From an uncultured Acetatifactor sp. (GTDB lineage Bacteria; Bacillota; Clostridia; Lachnospirales; Lachnospiraceae): a DNA stretch of 64,000 nucleotides. The notes under the pieces were generated by a model. That model was not told the origin of the DNA. It made no database searches and saw nothing but the letters and a program-made list of their open reading frames with translations. How positions within the stretch are numbered: position 1 is the stretch's first letter; each line of letters begins with the position of its first letter. The stretch covers positions 3,568 through 67,567 of the forward strand of contig CAJTPH010000023.1 of NCBI GenBank assembly GCA_910578215.1. Direction: 5' to 3'. Position numbers and translations under genes: made by a program. Positions 45,765 through 55,578 of the stretch are shown one piece after another.

Positions 45765-47846
45765 TCAAACCTTAAATACCGAAACCTCCGACACCAGGCC
45801 ATCCATATTTTCTCCCAGCACATCCGCCGTATGGTTCAGGTTCTGGACATTTTCCACCAGCCTATCCAATACCTCTCTCACTACCTCGGCACTGTTTGCG
45901 GTCTCCTCAATGATATCGGATATATTCTTCACTGCCTCCACCGTATAGCTTCTTTCGTGGTCCGCCTTCTCGGTGCTGTCCACAATATTCTTCAGTCCGT
46001 CGATGAGCATGCTCATTCTCTGCTGCATCTCACGGAATACTTCGATTACCTGATCCACCGACTCTGTCTGGGAGGCCACCATCGCCTGTGCAAGCTGTGC
46101 GCTTTCCACACTGTCCAGGGTCTGTGCCGTAATATGTTTCACGTTATTGCTGATCTCTCCTGCCGCCGTCGCGGAGTCGTCGGCAAGCTTGCGGATTTCT
46201 TCTGCCACCACCGCAAAGCCTCTGCCCGCCTCGCCTGCTCTCGCCGCCTCAATGGAAGCATTCAGGGACAGCAGGTTGGTCTGCTCTGAGATCTCCGTGA
46301 TCGTGCCGACGAAGGTGTTGATGATTTCCGACTTCTGGCGCAGGGAATCGATACTCTCGCCCACCTTTTGGGTAATGTCATTGGTCTTTCTTGCCCGCTC
46401 GCCCAAAAGCTGTACGATCTCCATACCGCGGTTGATCATGTTCTCCGTCTCGTCAACCAATCTTTCGACCTGCTCCACCACGCCGCTTGCGTTCTGTATC
46501 TCCGCCGAAAGCCTGTCAGTCTTGTTCACGCATTCCTGCGCATGCTCTGACTGTCTGGACATACCCTCGTTAATCTCATTGATTGCCGCCATGATATCCG
46601 TAGAATAGTCGCTTATGACCCCGGAGACCTTCTCCACCGCCTGGGCAGATTCCTCCAGCTGGCCTGTGGCCGCCGTCACCTTGCGCACCAGATTCTTTGT
46701 GTTTGAAATCATGTTGTTTGCGGAGCCTGCCAGATTTCTGAATTCATCCCTGCCCCTTGCCGCTACCTGAACCGTCAGATCGCCCTGGGCCACCACGCCG
46801 AAGCTCTTGGAGATCCTCCGCAGGTTGTTCTGAATGCCAACTACGATCAACAGCCCGACCACCAGCACAATAATACACGCAAGAACCACCAGCCCGATTG
46901 TCAGGCTCTTGATTTCCTCCGCCTGCGCGGTGATCAGCTTCATGGGTACGAGGGCACATATGGCAGCGCCTGTTCTCTCGTTCACCTTATAAATAAACTG
47001 GTAATCCGCTCCCTTGAAATCAACCTTTTGTACGCCCGACAGCTCCTGGCTGAAAACAGGCGCAAAAAAGCTCTGACCATAAAATACGTTTTCACCCTGG
47101 TTGAGAACGCTTTCCGCGCCCTCATCAAGATTTTCATAAATCAGCTCTTTACCGTCTTCGGTGATAAAGCCGATTATGCTGCCCCTGCCTAAATCAAACT
47201 GCACCAGGAAATTAGAGATGGCATCCTTGTCAACATCCACGATCACCGCTCCCATATTGTTTACGGTAAGAATCTGATACGACATGAAATATGTACTTGA
47301 ATCCATCTCAAACAGCCCATCCAACAGGGTATGATTATCGATCCAATGGTCGGTCCCGATTATTGTTCCCACATCCGAATCCCTGTATTCCCCCAGTACG
47401 CCGTCCATCGTACCTCCGAAATAGGTAGATATTAAAGCTACTCCTGACGGAGTAAGGATATGCATATGCTTGATAAAGGGATTGGTGGAACGCGCCGTAT
47501 CCATGTCCATCCTCGTGCTGTTTGCAAACTTTCTTTTTTCCGACATGTCATCACTGCTGGAGCTGATAACATAACGGCTCAGATCATTGTTATAAACATA
47601 CTTTGCCGCCTCAGCTTCCACCTGTGAAAACGCCATGTCCACATACTGTTCCGCCATGTTGATGGTCTGCATGGCAGAGCTCTGAAAGCTATCGTTTAAA
47701 CCCTTCGCAGAGCTTATGTACGCAGAAACGCCGATTACAATCATAAAGACAATCGGCACAAAAAAACACATTATAATCTTGTTTCTGATGCTAAAAAGCA
47801 TCAGCCCCCTTTTTTTATTCCCGCCGTTCTTCTCCTTCCGTGCCAT
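45765..47846 (-). CDS. Methyl-accepting chemotaxis protein
   Basis: A 693-residue chemoreceptor. The N-terminal helix (about 25-45) and a second near 305-330 flank a ~260-residue outer sensor domain of dCache type. A HAMP domain follows (NNLRRISKSFGVVAQGDLTV), then the signalling hairpin with the conserved tip EISEQTNLLSLNASIEAARAGE (written in part) and the methylation helices. No flagellar or other chemotaxis genes are in the window. There is no C-terminal pentapeptide tether for CheR. Confidence 0.93.
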   Translation of the reverse strand: MARKEKNGGNKKRGLMLFSIRNKIIMCFFVPIVFMIVIGVSAYISSAKGLNDSFQSSAMQTINMAEQYVDMAFSQVEAEAAKYVYNNDLSRYVISSSSDDMSEKRKFANSTRMDMDTARSTNPFIKHMHILTPSGVALISTYFGGTMDGVLGEYRDSDVGTIIGTDHWIDNHTLLDGLFEMDSSTYFMSYQILTVNNMGAVIVDVDKDAISNFLVQFDLGRGSIIGFITEDGKELIYENLDEGAESVLNQGENVFYGQSFFAPVFSQELSGVQKVDFKGADYQFIYKVNERTGAAICALVPMKLITAQAEEIKSLTIGLVVLACIIVLVVGLLIVVGIQNNLRRISKSFGVVAQGDLTVQVAARGRDEFRNLAGSANNMISNTKNLVRKVTAATGQLEESAQAVEKVSGVISDYSTDIMAAINEINEGMSRQSEHAQECVNKTDRLSAEIQNASGVVEQVERLVDETENMINRGMEIVQLLGERARKTNDITQKVGESIDSLRQKSEIINTFVGTITEISEQTNLLSLNASIEAARAGEAGRGFAVVAEEIRKLADDSATAAGEISNNVKHITAQTLDSVESAQLAQAMVASQTESVDQVIEVFREMQQRMSMLIDGLKNIVDSTEKADHERSYTVEAVKNISDIIEETANSAEVVREVLDRLVENVQNLNHTADVLGENMDGLVSEVSVFKV

Positions 47847-47998
47847 AAATCACCACCAAGCCTCAGGCAGACAGAGTTATCCTTTTGAGGCGCAAACGCA
47901 TACAGTGAAAGAGGGCGTTTGCATAATTTTCCTTTCTTAGATTTTTCTTTCACCTTGAATATTCCATGACAAAAACCGCAATCAAACTTCTTACTTGG

Positions 47999-48027
47999 AT
48001 TATACACTATTTCTCCCATTTAACCAA
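47999..48027 (-). promoter_or_regulatory. Promoter of the chemoreceptor gene
   Basis: TTGGTT (48022-48027), 17-base spacer, TATAAT (47999-48004) on the minus strand, giving a leader of about 150 bases. Confidence 0.65.
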
Positions 48028-48085
48028 TACCAAATATCACAAAAAAGCAACATTGTGCAAAATAGACAAAAATGCATCATAATAA

Positions 48086-49321
48086 TTAAAAATTGATGAA
48101 CTCTAAATATTTCTTGGAAAATGCCGGCTCATTTGCAAGATTTACAATCTCCGTCCCTTCCACCGTTTGTTCAAGCCCTGCCTCCAGACTTTCTCTCCCG
48201 CCTGCAAAAACAGCCCTGCCCGCAGCCAGGCAGCCGCCCAGAGCCGTATTTCCTCCCGTGACCGCCTTTTTTGCCAAAGCCGGGGGAAGCAGGCCGATTT
48301 CGGCGGCGTCAGAGGGCTTCAGATAATATCCGAAGCCGCCTGCCAGAATTACCCTGCCGACCTGCTCCGCGCGCACGCCGTACTTCTCCAGCAGCACCTC
48401 TATCCCCGCCGCTGCCGCCGCCTTTGCCAGCTGCACTGCCCGCACCGCCTCCTGCGTCACCCGCACGTTTCCCACACGGACGCCCTTCTCAAAAAATTCC
48501 TCCGCCAAAAGACCTGTGGCATCCATGCAGCCCTCTCTCTTTAAAGCCGCCAGAATACTGATCATATCGGCGCCCCACACCCCTCTGTTGGGGCCGCCCT
48601 CAAAGGCAGGTCCCGCCGCCGTGGCACAGGCTATTCTCCTGCGGCTGTTTCCCAATACCATCTCTCCGTTTGTCCCCAGGTCAACAAGCAGCGTCAGTCC
48701 TTCCTGCTCCGCCATCCTGCAGGCAAGGACCCCCGCAAGGATATCGCCGCCCACAAAGGCGGAAAAGCACGGAAATCCGAAGCAGGGAACGCCCTCAATC
48801 TCCATGTCCGCAGGCTTCGGATGGGACGCAAAAAAAGGAGCGTGACCCAGCTCCCAAACATCGATGCCCTGAAGAAAATATGTCATTGTGGTATTTGCCG
48901 CATACACCAGGCACAGCTCCTCCCCTGGCGCAAGCCTGGCCTTAAACCTGAGAAGACCCTGCCGCAGCACCTTAAGCGCCATGCCCTTCAGGTCTGCCGC
49001 CTTGACCGGATCTTCCGCCGCCTGTATCCTGGACAGCACATCCGCACCGTAAACGGTCTGGGGATTTACCGTCAGATACCGGTCTTCTACGGCGCCGTCC
49101 TCCCCGTAGAGAAGCATGGCGATTGTGGTGGTGCCGATGTCCGCCGCCGCAAGCCGCCTGCCTCCGCCGTGCAGGGGCCGCCTTTCATCGAAAAGCGCAG
49201 CCCCCGCCTCCGGACCAAGCACATGCATCCCTGCCGTCTGTCCGGAGGATGCCGTCACCCCGGGACACAGCCCGCAGCCGGTACAGATACGGCAGCGCAG
49301 ACCTCTTTTCTTCTCCTCCAT
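48086..49321 (-). CDS. RACo-like ASKHA ATPase (corrinoid-activator family C-terminal domain)
   Basis: About 411 residues from the ATG at 49321 (AAGGAG upstream); the ORF is open to 49438, but that part overlaps the DUF4250 gene. A short Cys-rich N-terminus (CRICTGCGLCPG) replaces the ferredoxin domain of classical RACo proteins. The rest is an ASKHA ATPase fold: AAADIGTTTIAM, NPQTVYGADVLSRI, LLVDLGTNGEMVL and ILAGGFGYYLKPSDA. RACo proteins reactivate corrinoid proteins with ATP. No methyltransferase or corrinoid gene is nearby, so the target is unknown. Confidence 0.85.
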   Translation of the reverse strand: MEEKKRGLRCRICTGCGLCPGVTASSGQTAGMHVLGPEAGAALFDERRPLHGGGRRLAAADIGTTTIAMLLYGEDGAVEDRYLTVNPQTVYGADVLSRIQAAEDPVKAADLKGMALKVLRQGLLRFKARLAPGEELCLVYAANTTMTYFLQGIDVWELGHAPFFASHPKPADMEIEGVPCFGFPCFSAFVGGDILAGVLACRMAEQEGLTLLVDLGTNGEMVLGNSRRRIACATAAGPAFEGGPNRGVWGADMISILAALKREGCMDATGLLAEEFFEKGVRVGNVRVTQEAVRAVQLAKAAAAAGIEVLLEKYGVRAEQVGRVILAGGFGYYLKPSDAAEIGLLPPALAKKAVTGGNTALGGCLAAGRAVFAGGRESLEAGLEQTVEGTEIVNLANEPAFSKKYLEFINF

Positions 49322-49337
49322 ACCGGCTCCGCTCCTT

Positions 49338-49511
49338 CTACACAAACTGATTCTGCTCCTTATCATAGCGGTAATCCACCGCCGCAAGCCTGTCCGTAAT
49401 CTCCTGCTTCTCCACGCCGAGATCCTCGCACAGCGCATCCAGGTCTCTGTAAAAATCCCGCAGCTTTAAATTCACAAAGCCTAACAATATAAACGGGTCC
49501 TTGGGAATCAT
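49338..49511 (-). CDS. DUF4250 domain protein
   Basis: A 57-residue protein, starting MIPKDPFILLGFVNLKLRD and ending YDKEQNQFV, which are the recognisable ends of the DUF4250 family of Firmicutes. AGGAGA lies 7 bases before the ATG, inside the end of the alpha-galactosidase gene. It lies between that gene and the RACo-like gene on the same strand, so it is probably co-transcribed. Function unknown. Confidence 0.88.
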   Translation of the reverse strand: MIPKDPFILLGFVNLKLRDFYRDLDALCEDLGVEKQEITDRLAAVDYRYDKEQNQFV

Positions 49512-49514
49512 CTT

Positions 49515-51746
49515 CTATTCTCCTGCCTTTTCCAAATATAACAGCCTGCACCGGAAATCTCCCCACAGCCTCTCAAAGGGGAAGCCTCCCTCCATCAGCA
49601 CGCTGCCGTTCACCGTCCTGCCCGTGTCTTTCAGAAGCTCCTCCCCTTCCATATCCACCTGCCGGATCTGATAATCCGCATCCGGCTGCAGCCCCTGCAG
49701 GCGTAAAATACGGCTGCGCCGGTTGGGCTCGTTCAGCACCTGTGTAAAGAATACCAACGCCCTTTCCTTCCGGGAATCGTTTATCTGAAAGCAGTCAAAC
49801 AGATGGTTTTCCTGATAGGAGGCGATACGGTAATAATCCCCCTCCCGCACCAGCTCGTTAAATCTGCGGTACATTTCCGTCTGTCTCTTTACCATCGCGG
49901 CGTCCCGGGCGTCAAGCTTCGTTATATCCAGCTCGTAGCCGAAGGTTCCCGCCAGCGCCACATAGCCCCTGGTCTCAAAGGGAGTGACTCTGCCCACCGT
50001 ATGATTGGGGCATACACTGACATGTGCCCCTATGGAGGACAGGGGATACAGCATGGCCGTGCTTTCCTGTATGGAGAGCCTTTCTATGGCATCCGCATCG
50101 TCGCTGCACCAGATCTGGGGACCGTAATACAGCATGCCGGGGTCAAAGCGCCCGCCGCCTCCGCTGCAGTTTTCCAGAAGCAGCTCAGGAAACTCCGTAA
50201 TCAGCCTCTGCTGCATCTCATAGACTCCCAGCACATAACGGTGGTAAAGCTCCCCCTGCCTGTCCGCAGGAAGCGCCGCGCCGGCCAGATCCGTCAGCGG
50301 ACGGTTCATGTCCCATTTCACATATTCCACGTTTGCCGAGTGAAGCACCGAGAACACCTGCTCCATGATATAATCGCGCACCTCTCTGCGGCTGATATCC
50401 AGCACATACTGATTTCTCGACAGCGCCGGCTGCCTCCCGGGAATCGCAAGCGCCCAGTCGGGATGCTCCCGGTACAGCCGGGAGTCCCGGGAAACCATCT
50501 CCGGCTCGATCCATATGCCGAACTTCATGCCCAGGGCGTTGACCTGGTCCACAAGATATTTCAGCCCGCCCTTCAGCTTATCCTCGTTGACCTGCCAGTC
50601 CCCCAGAGAGCGGTTGTCGTCAAAGCGGTTCCCGAACCAGCCGTCGTCCATCACCAGCATTTCTATTCCAAGCTTTGCGCTCTCTCTGGCAATGTCGATC
50701 AGCTTCTTTTCATCGAAGTCAAAGTAAGTGCCCTCCCAGTTATTTATCAAAACAGGCCGCTTCTTATGCAGATAAGGACTGCGGATCAAATGCTTACGGT
50801 ACAGCCTGTGAAAGCACCGGGTCATATCTCCCAGCCCCGCCGACGAATATACCATAATCATCTCCGGGGTCTGAAAGCTCTCTCCCGGCAGAAGCCTCCA
50901 GCAAAAGTCCTCGGGATTGATGCCCATGACCACGCGTACGGAGTCAAACTGACTGATTTCCGCCTGGGCGATAAAGTTTCCCGAATACACAAAATGAAAG
51001 GCATAAACCTCCCCGGCAGTCTGAGTCGTTCCCGGCGTCAGAAGCGCCAGAAACGGATGCTCCTGATGGGAGGTCTCGCCCCTGAGAGTAGACACGCAGA
51101 ACTTCCCGTGTCCCAGCCTCTTTCGCTCCATGTGCCGCTCCCTTGCCCAGCCGCCGTGCAGGGTGAGCGTCTCAAAATCACGATTGTCCATATCCAGACA
51201 GCCGCTCATCGCCTTTTCCAGACAGAGGACGTCGCCTCCCCCATTCTCAAAGCATACGCTTCTGGCAATGGCGTCCGTATCCTCAAACACGCTGTAGGAC
51301 AGCCTTGCCAGAAGCCCCAGCGCCTTGTCCTCACAGGTTATGACCAGCGTGGTCACTTCCCTTTCGCCGCCAAAGGTTGCCGGAAGACCCTCCAGAGGCT
51401 TTTTTCCATCATAGATCTCATGGCACAGATAGGTGAGCTGCACGCCGCTGCAGCCGTTTTTGTCCCTCACCCGGACGCTGCTCTCCCGAAAATCACCCAC
51501 ACCGTGGCCGGAGTACTCTGCAGGAAAGGAATCCATTATGGCGACCCGTTCCCTGGCGTTTGTATCCGGCGTATAAGGATGCTCCTGCGTCCTCAGAAAA
51601 AGCTCCGCGCCCCTTGCGGAGCACAGCCTTCTGCCGTAGTATATATGCCCCAAAAGCCCTTCCGTCCCCACAAGCCCTATCAAATAGGTTGTGTTGGGGG
51701 TGTCCAGCCTGAATATCCTCTCCTGCTCCAAATAAGTTATCGACAT
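49515..51746 (-). CDS. GH36 alpha-galactosidase
   Basis: A 743-residue cytoplasmic glycosidase that hydrolyses alpha-1,6-galactosides such as raffinose and melibiose. The N-terminal beta-supersandwich is followed by the TIM barrel starting NNWEGTYFDF. The catalytic nucleophile is the Asp in EYVKWDMNR and the acid/base is in the WCSDDADAIERL region. GVGDFRESS in the N-terminal domain and IGAHVSVCPNHTVGR are family patterns. Length is normal for GH36. AAGGAAAG precedes the ATG. No sugar transporter lies beside it. A tandem 32-base repeat lies directly upstream. Confidence 0.95.
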   Translation of the reverse strand: MSITYLEQERIFRLDTPNTTYLIGLVGTEGLLGHIYYGRRLCSARGAELFLRTQEHPYTPDTNARERVAIMDSFPAEYSGHGVGDFRESSVRVRDKNGCSGVQLTYLCHEIYDGKKPLEGLPATFGGEREVTTLVITCEDKALGLLARLSYSVFEDTDAIARSVCFENGGGDVLCLEKAMSGCLDMDNRDFETLTLHGGWARERHMERKRLGHGKFCVSTLRGETSHQEHPFLALLTPGTTQTAGEVYAFHFVYSGNFIAQAEISQFDSVRVVMGINPEDFCWRLLPGESFQTPEMIMVYSSAGLGDMTRCFHRLYRKHLIRSPYLHKKRPVLINNWEGTYFDFDEKKLIDIARESAKLGIEMLVMDDGWFGNRFDDNRSLGDWQVNEDKLKGGLKYLVDQVNALGMKFGIWIEPEMVSRDSRLYREHPDWALAIPGRQPALSRNQYVLDISRREVRDYIMEQVFSVLHSANVEYVKWDMNRPLTDLAGAALPADRQGELYHRYVLGVYEMQQRLITEFPELLLENCSGGGGRFDPGMLYYGPQIWCSDDADAIERLSIQESTAMLYPLSSIGAHVSVCPNHTVGRVTPFETRGYVALAGTFGYELDITKLDARDAAMVKRQTEMYRRFNELVREGDYYRIASYQENHLFDCFQINDSRKERALVFFTQVLNEPNRRSRILRLQGLQPDADYQIRQVDMEGEELLKDTGRTVNGSVLMEGGFPFERLWGDFRCRLLYLEKAGE

Positions 51747-51755
51747 TTTCTTTCC

Positions 51756-51827
51756 TTATCTCAGTTCCGTCTCCGTCCCGAAACTGTCCTTCTTTTTTAT
51801 CCCTGTTCCGTTTTGTTCCGAAACTGT
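51756..51827. repeat. Two imperfect ~32-bp direct repeats between clpB and the alpha-galactosidase gene
   Basis: Copies at 51756-51787 and 51797-51827 share GTTCCG and CCGAAACTGT at matching positions and differ by one indel and a few substitutions. They occupy most of the 101-base gap upstream of the alpha-galactosidase start, so they may be regulator-binding sites. Confidence 0.6.
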
Positions 51828-51847
51828 TTTCCATTTTCCTGCGGCTG

Positions 51848-54448
51848 TCAGTCCTCACCGCCGGAATTCCTTACCAGAGCGGCAAGCGCCCCGTCCTGTA
51901 AATCTATCAGCACCGTATCTCCCTGACTGACCTTGTCCTCCAAAATCAGCTTTGCCGTCAGGGTCTCCACATATTTTTGGATATAGCGCTTTAAAGGGCG
52001 CGCCCCGTACACCGGGTCATAGGCATTGTCCACGATAAACCGCTCCGCCTCCCCGGACAGCTCCAGACGCAGATTCCTGTCGTCCAGGCGCCTGTTCAGG
52101 TCGGCAATGATCATATCCACGATTCCCCCGATATTATCCTTTGTCAGAGGCTTAAACAGAATCGTCTCGTCCAGCCTGTTCAAGAATTCCGGACGGAAAT
52201 GACCGCGAAGCTCATCCATCACCGCTTCCTCCGCCTCCGGGCTGATCTGCCCGTCAGGTGTAATGCCCTCCAGCAGGTAAGAAGCGCCGATGTTCGACGT
52301 CATAATTAAGATCGTGTTCTTAAAATCCACCGTCCTGCCCTGGGAATCCGTCACACGCCCGTCATCCAGCACCTGCAGGAGCACGTTGAACACATCCGGG
52401 TGCGCCTTCTCGATCTCGTCGAAAAGCACCACGCTGTAAGGCTTTCTGCGGACCGCTTCCGTGAGCTGGCCGCCCTCCTCATAGCCCACATATCCGGGAG
52501 GCGCTCCGATCAGCCTGGACACGGAGTATTTCTCCATATATTCACTCATGTCGATGCGCACCATATTGGTCTCGTCGTCAAACAGTGCCGCCGCCAGGGA
52601 TTTCGCCAGCTCCGTCTTGCCCACGCCCGTGGGACCCAGGAACAGGAAGGAGCCTATGGGCTTGTCGGGGTCCTTGATGCCCGCCTTGGAGCGGATGATC
52701 GCCTCCGTCACCTTGGTGACGCCCTCATCCTGTCCGATCACGCGCTTATGAAGCTCCTCGTCCAGATGCAGCGTCTTGTTGCGCTCGCTCTCCGTCAGCT
52801 TGGCCACCGGGATACCCGTCCATCTTGAGATGATCCTGGCGATCTCCTCATCCGAAACCTTTTCGTGGACAAGGGACAATTCGCCCGCTCCGTTCTTTTC
52901 CTCCTCCTGCTGAAGCTCCTTCTTTAACGCCGGCAGCCTGCCGTAGCTGAGCTCCGCCGCCTTCTCCAGATTGCCCTCCCGCTGGGCGATCTGAATCTCG
53001 TTGTTGACCTCGTCGATCTCCTCGCGAAGCCTTGAAAGCTTATCCACGGAGGCCTTTTCGTTATCCCACTGGGCCTTTTTGCCCGCAAAGTCCTCCTTTA
53101 GCTCCGCAAGCTCCTTCTGCAGATCCTCCAGACGTTCCCGGCTCAGCCGGTCCTCCTCCTTCTTCAGGGCGGCAACCTCTATCTCCATCTGCATAATCTT
53201 CCGCTGCAGCTCATCCAGCTCCGAAGGCATGCTGTCCAGCTCCGTCTTGATCAGAGCGCACGCCTCGTCCACCAGGTCTATTGCCTTGTCCGGCAGAAAC
53301 CGGTCCGAGATATAGCGGTTGGAAAGCACCGCTGCGCTGACCAGCGCGTTGTCCATGATCTTTACGCCGTGATAGACCTCATAGCGCTCCTTCAGTCCCC
53401 TCAGTATGGAAATGGTATCCTCCACTGTGGGCTCATCCACCAGAACCGGCTGGAACCGGCGCTCCAGCGCCGCATCCTTCTCGATATACTGTCTGTATTC
53501 GTCGAGGGTGGTGGCTCCGATACAGTGAAGCTCGCCCCTGGCAAGCATGGGCTTGAGCATATTTCCCGCGTCCAGCGCGCCGTCCGTCTTTCCCGCGCCC
53601 ACAATGGTATGCAGCTCGTCGATAAAGAGGATGATCTGCCCGTCGCTGTTCTTGACATCCTCCAGCACCGCCTTCAGCCGCTCCTCAAACTCTCCCCTGT
53701 ACTTTGCCCCGGCGACCAGCGCGCCCATATCCAAAGCAAATATCTTCTTGTTTTTCAACGCCTCCGGCACATCGCCCCTGACAATACGCTGCGCCAGTCC
53801 CTCAACCACCGCCGTTTTGCCCACGCCGGGCTCTCCGATCAGAACGGGATTGTTCTTGGTCTTGCGGGAGAGAATGCGGATCACGTTTCTGATCTCGCTG
53901 TCCCTGCCGATAACAGGGTCAAGCTTCTGGTTTTTCGCCTTCTCCACCAGCTCCTGGCCGTATTTCTCCAAAGTGTCATAGGTTGCCTCGGGATTATCGC
54001 TGGTCACCCTCTGGTTGCCGCGCACGGTGGAAAGCGCCTGCAGGAAACGCTCCCTGGTGATGCCGTATTCCTTCCAGATCTGCGCGATCTCCTTGTTAGG
54101 GTTTTTCAGCATTGCCAGGAACAGGTGCTCCACGGACACATACTCATCCCCAAGCTGCTTCGCCTCATCCTCGGCGCTTATCAGGACATTGTTTAAATTC
54201 TGTCCCACATAAACCTTTCCGCCCTGGACCTTGGTGCGCTTCGCAAGAGCCTGTTCCACACGGCCCAAAAAGTGCTCCTTCTGAATCTCCATCTTTTCAA
54301 TCAGCTTTAAAATCAGACTGTCGTCCAGGGTGAGCAGGCTGTACAGCAAATGCTCCTGCTCTATCTCCTGGTTGCCATACTCACATGCAAGCCTTTCACA
54401 GCCATTCACGGCCTGCATGGACTTCTGGGTGAATTTCTGTATATTCAT
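51848..54448 (-). CDS. clpB: ClpB disaggregase
   Basis: An 866-residue AAA+ chaperone that dissolves protein aggregates together with DnaK. Present are the N-terminal Clp-N double repeat, the first ATPase domain with GEPGVGKTA and GAGKTDGALDAGN, the long coiled-coil M-domain (about 405-525) that distinguishes ClpB from other Clp ATPases, and the second ATPase domain with GPTGVGKTE and IGAPPGYVGYEEGG. The length is typical. No clear CIRCE or CtsR site was found upstream. AGGGAGGTACACC precedes the ATG. Confidence 0.97.
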   Translation of the reverse strand: MNIQKFTQKSMQAVNGCERLACEYGNQEIEQEHLLYSLLTLDDSLILKLIEKMEIQKEHFLGRVEQALAKRTKVQGGKVYVGQNLNNVLISAEDEAKQLGDEYVSVEHLFLAMLKNPNKEIAQIWKEYGITRERFLQALSTVRGNQRVTSDNPEATYDTLEKYGQELVEKAKNQKLDPVIGRDSEIRNVIRILSRKTKNNPVLIGEPGVGKTAVVEGLAQRIVRGDVPEALKNKKIFALDMGALVAGAKYRGEFEERLKAVLEDVKNSDGQIILFIDELHTIVGAGKTDGALDAGNMLKPMLARGELHCIGATTLDEYRQYIEKDAALERRFQPVLVDEPTVEDTISILRGLKERYEVYHGVKIMDNALVSAAVLSNRYISDRFLPDKAIDLVDEACALIKTELDSMPSELDELQRKIMQMEIEVAALKKEEDRLSRERLEDLQKELAELKEDFAGKKAQWDNEKASVDKLSRLREEIDEVNNEIQIAQREGNLEKAAELSYGRLPALKKELQQEEEKNGAGELSLVHEKVSDEEIARIISRWTGIPVAKLTESERNKTLHLDEELHKRVIGQDEGVTKVTEAIIRSKAGIKDPDKPIGSFLFLGPTGVGKTELAKSLAAALFDDETNMVRIDMSEYMEKYSVSRLIGAPPGYVGYEEGGQLTEAVRRKPYSVVLFDEIEKAHPDVFNVLLQVLDDGRVTDSQGRTVDFKNTILIMTSNIGASYLLEGITPDGQISPEAEEAVMDELRGHFRPEFLNRLDETILFKPLTKDNIGGIVDMIIADLNRRLDDRNLRLELSGEAERFIVDNAYDPVYGARPLKRYIQKYVETLTAKLILEDKVSQGDTVLIDLQDGALAALVRNSGGED

Positions 54449-54526
54449 GGTGTACCTCCCTGACCTCAGAGGCTGAAGGCGCTTCCGCAGTCTTTGGCGC
54501 CCTCGCCCTGTTTTTGTTCTATGTCA

Positions 54527-54554
54527 AATATAACACATAACACGCTAATAGCAA
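54527..54554 (-). promoter_or_regulatory. Putative promoter of clpB
   Basis: Minus-strand TTGCTA (54549-54554), 16-base spacer, TATATT (54527-54532), in an AT-rich gap about 75 bases before the clpB start. Confidence 0.5.
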
Positions 54555-54633
54555 TAAAAATAAAATAAACTTTTTATAATCTTTAAAAGCGTCCTTCCTT
54601 CTACCCCGGCGGAAAGCTACACAGCACGCCTGT

Positions 54634-55578
54634 CTACTGCTGCCTTAATATTTCCGCAATCTTTTCGATCATTTCGTCCTCCTTCAGACGAAACTTGATC
54701 TCCACGCGCCTGGATGCCGCCATATCCACCTTCGATGTATTATTCCCCTGCCCGTCCTTGACATATACGGGATGGCTCCAGGAGCGTCCGTTTACGGTGA
54801 GCAGCGCGGTCAGCTGCTCGATCTTTTCTTTGCTCAGACCGTTTTTTGAATCGATGCAGAATTCCGCAACGGAATACGCCCTCTGATAAGAAAGCTTCAT
54901 ATTGCTGGCATAATCTCCGTCCGTGTCCGTATGTCCTTCGATAATGATCTCGGCTATGTAATCCCGGAACCTGTCCTGTAGAAGCACGTCCAGATAGGTG
55001 GGAATGACCTTCTGGAGCGTACCCTTGCTCTCCGCCGTAAGCGCCGCACTGTTAAAGCTGAACAGCACGTCGGAGGAAAAGGTAATGGAACCGGTCTGTA
55101 TATCCACGCTCATGCCGGAATTGTTAAAAGCGCTCTGCAGGGCGCCTATGATATCCGTCCGGATGCCCACGATATTCTCCAGCTCCTGCTGGGTGCTGGT
55201 AAGCTCGTTTCTGGCATTCTCAATCTCCAGATACGCATTGTTCAGCTCGTCCTTTGTGAGCGCCGCCTCATCGTATGCCTGCTGCAGCTGTGCCAGCGAA
55301 AACTCCAGCTCCTGATTTGACTTTTCGATCTCCGCCCTGTAATTGTCCAGCTCCTGCTGGGCATTGAACAGCAGCTTCTCCGCGTCCTCGATCTCCTGCC
55401 TCGCCAGCCCCAGCTCATGCTCCGACCGCTGCAGATCCGTGTTTTTCTGCCTGTATACGGCAAGGGTGATGGCAATGATCAAAATAAAGATCAAAAGAAG
55501 CGCCGCCATCATGTCCGAGTAGGACTGCCAGAAACTGTTCTCCGCAAATGCCTCTCTGTTTCTTTTTCTATTTTTCAT
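54634..55578 (-). CDS. MotB/OmpA-like stator protein (ZorB-like)
   Basis: A 314-residue protein with one N-terminal membrane helix (about 24-44) that includes the SYSDMMAALLLIF motif, where Asp22 occupies the proton-binding position of MotB. A long heptad coiled coil follows (about 48-140) and then an OmpA/MotB peptidoglycan-binding domain with IIIEGHTDTDGDY and ASRRVEIKFR. It overlaps the MotA-like gene by 11 bases. The long coiled coil is unlike flagellar MotB and like ZorB or other non-flagellar stators. Confidence 0.88.
   Translation of the reverse strand: MKNRKRNREAFAENSFWQSYSDMMAALLLIFILIIAITLAVYRQKNTDLQRSEHELGLARQEIEDAEKLLFNAQQELDNYRAEIEKSNQELEFSLAQLQQAYDEAALTKDELNNAYLEIENARNELTSTQQELENIVGIRTDIIGALQSAFNNSGMSVDIQTGSITFSSDVLFSFNSAALTAESKGTLQKVIPTYLDVLLQDRFRDYIAEIIIEGHTDTDGDYASNMKLSYQRAYSVAEFCIDSKNGLSKEKIEQLTALLTVNGRSWSHPVYVKDGQGNNTSKVDMAASRRVEIKFRLKEDEMIEKIAEILRQQ

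Noticed and set aside
49803..51926. Long open frame of about 700 codons on the plus strand
   Set aside because: It is the antisense of the alpha-galactosidase gene, has no recognisable domain and no ribosome site. GC-rich codon use creates such open frames.
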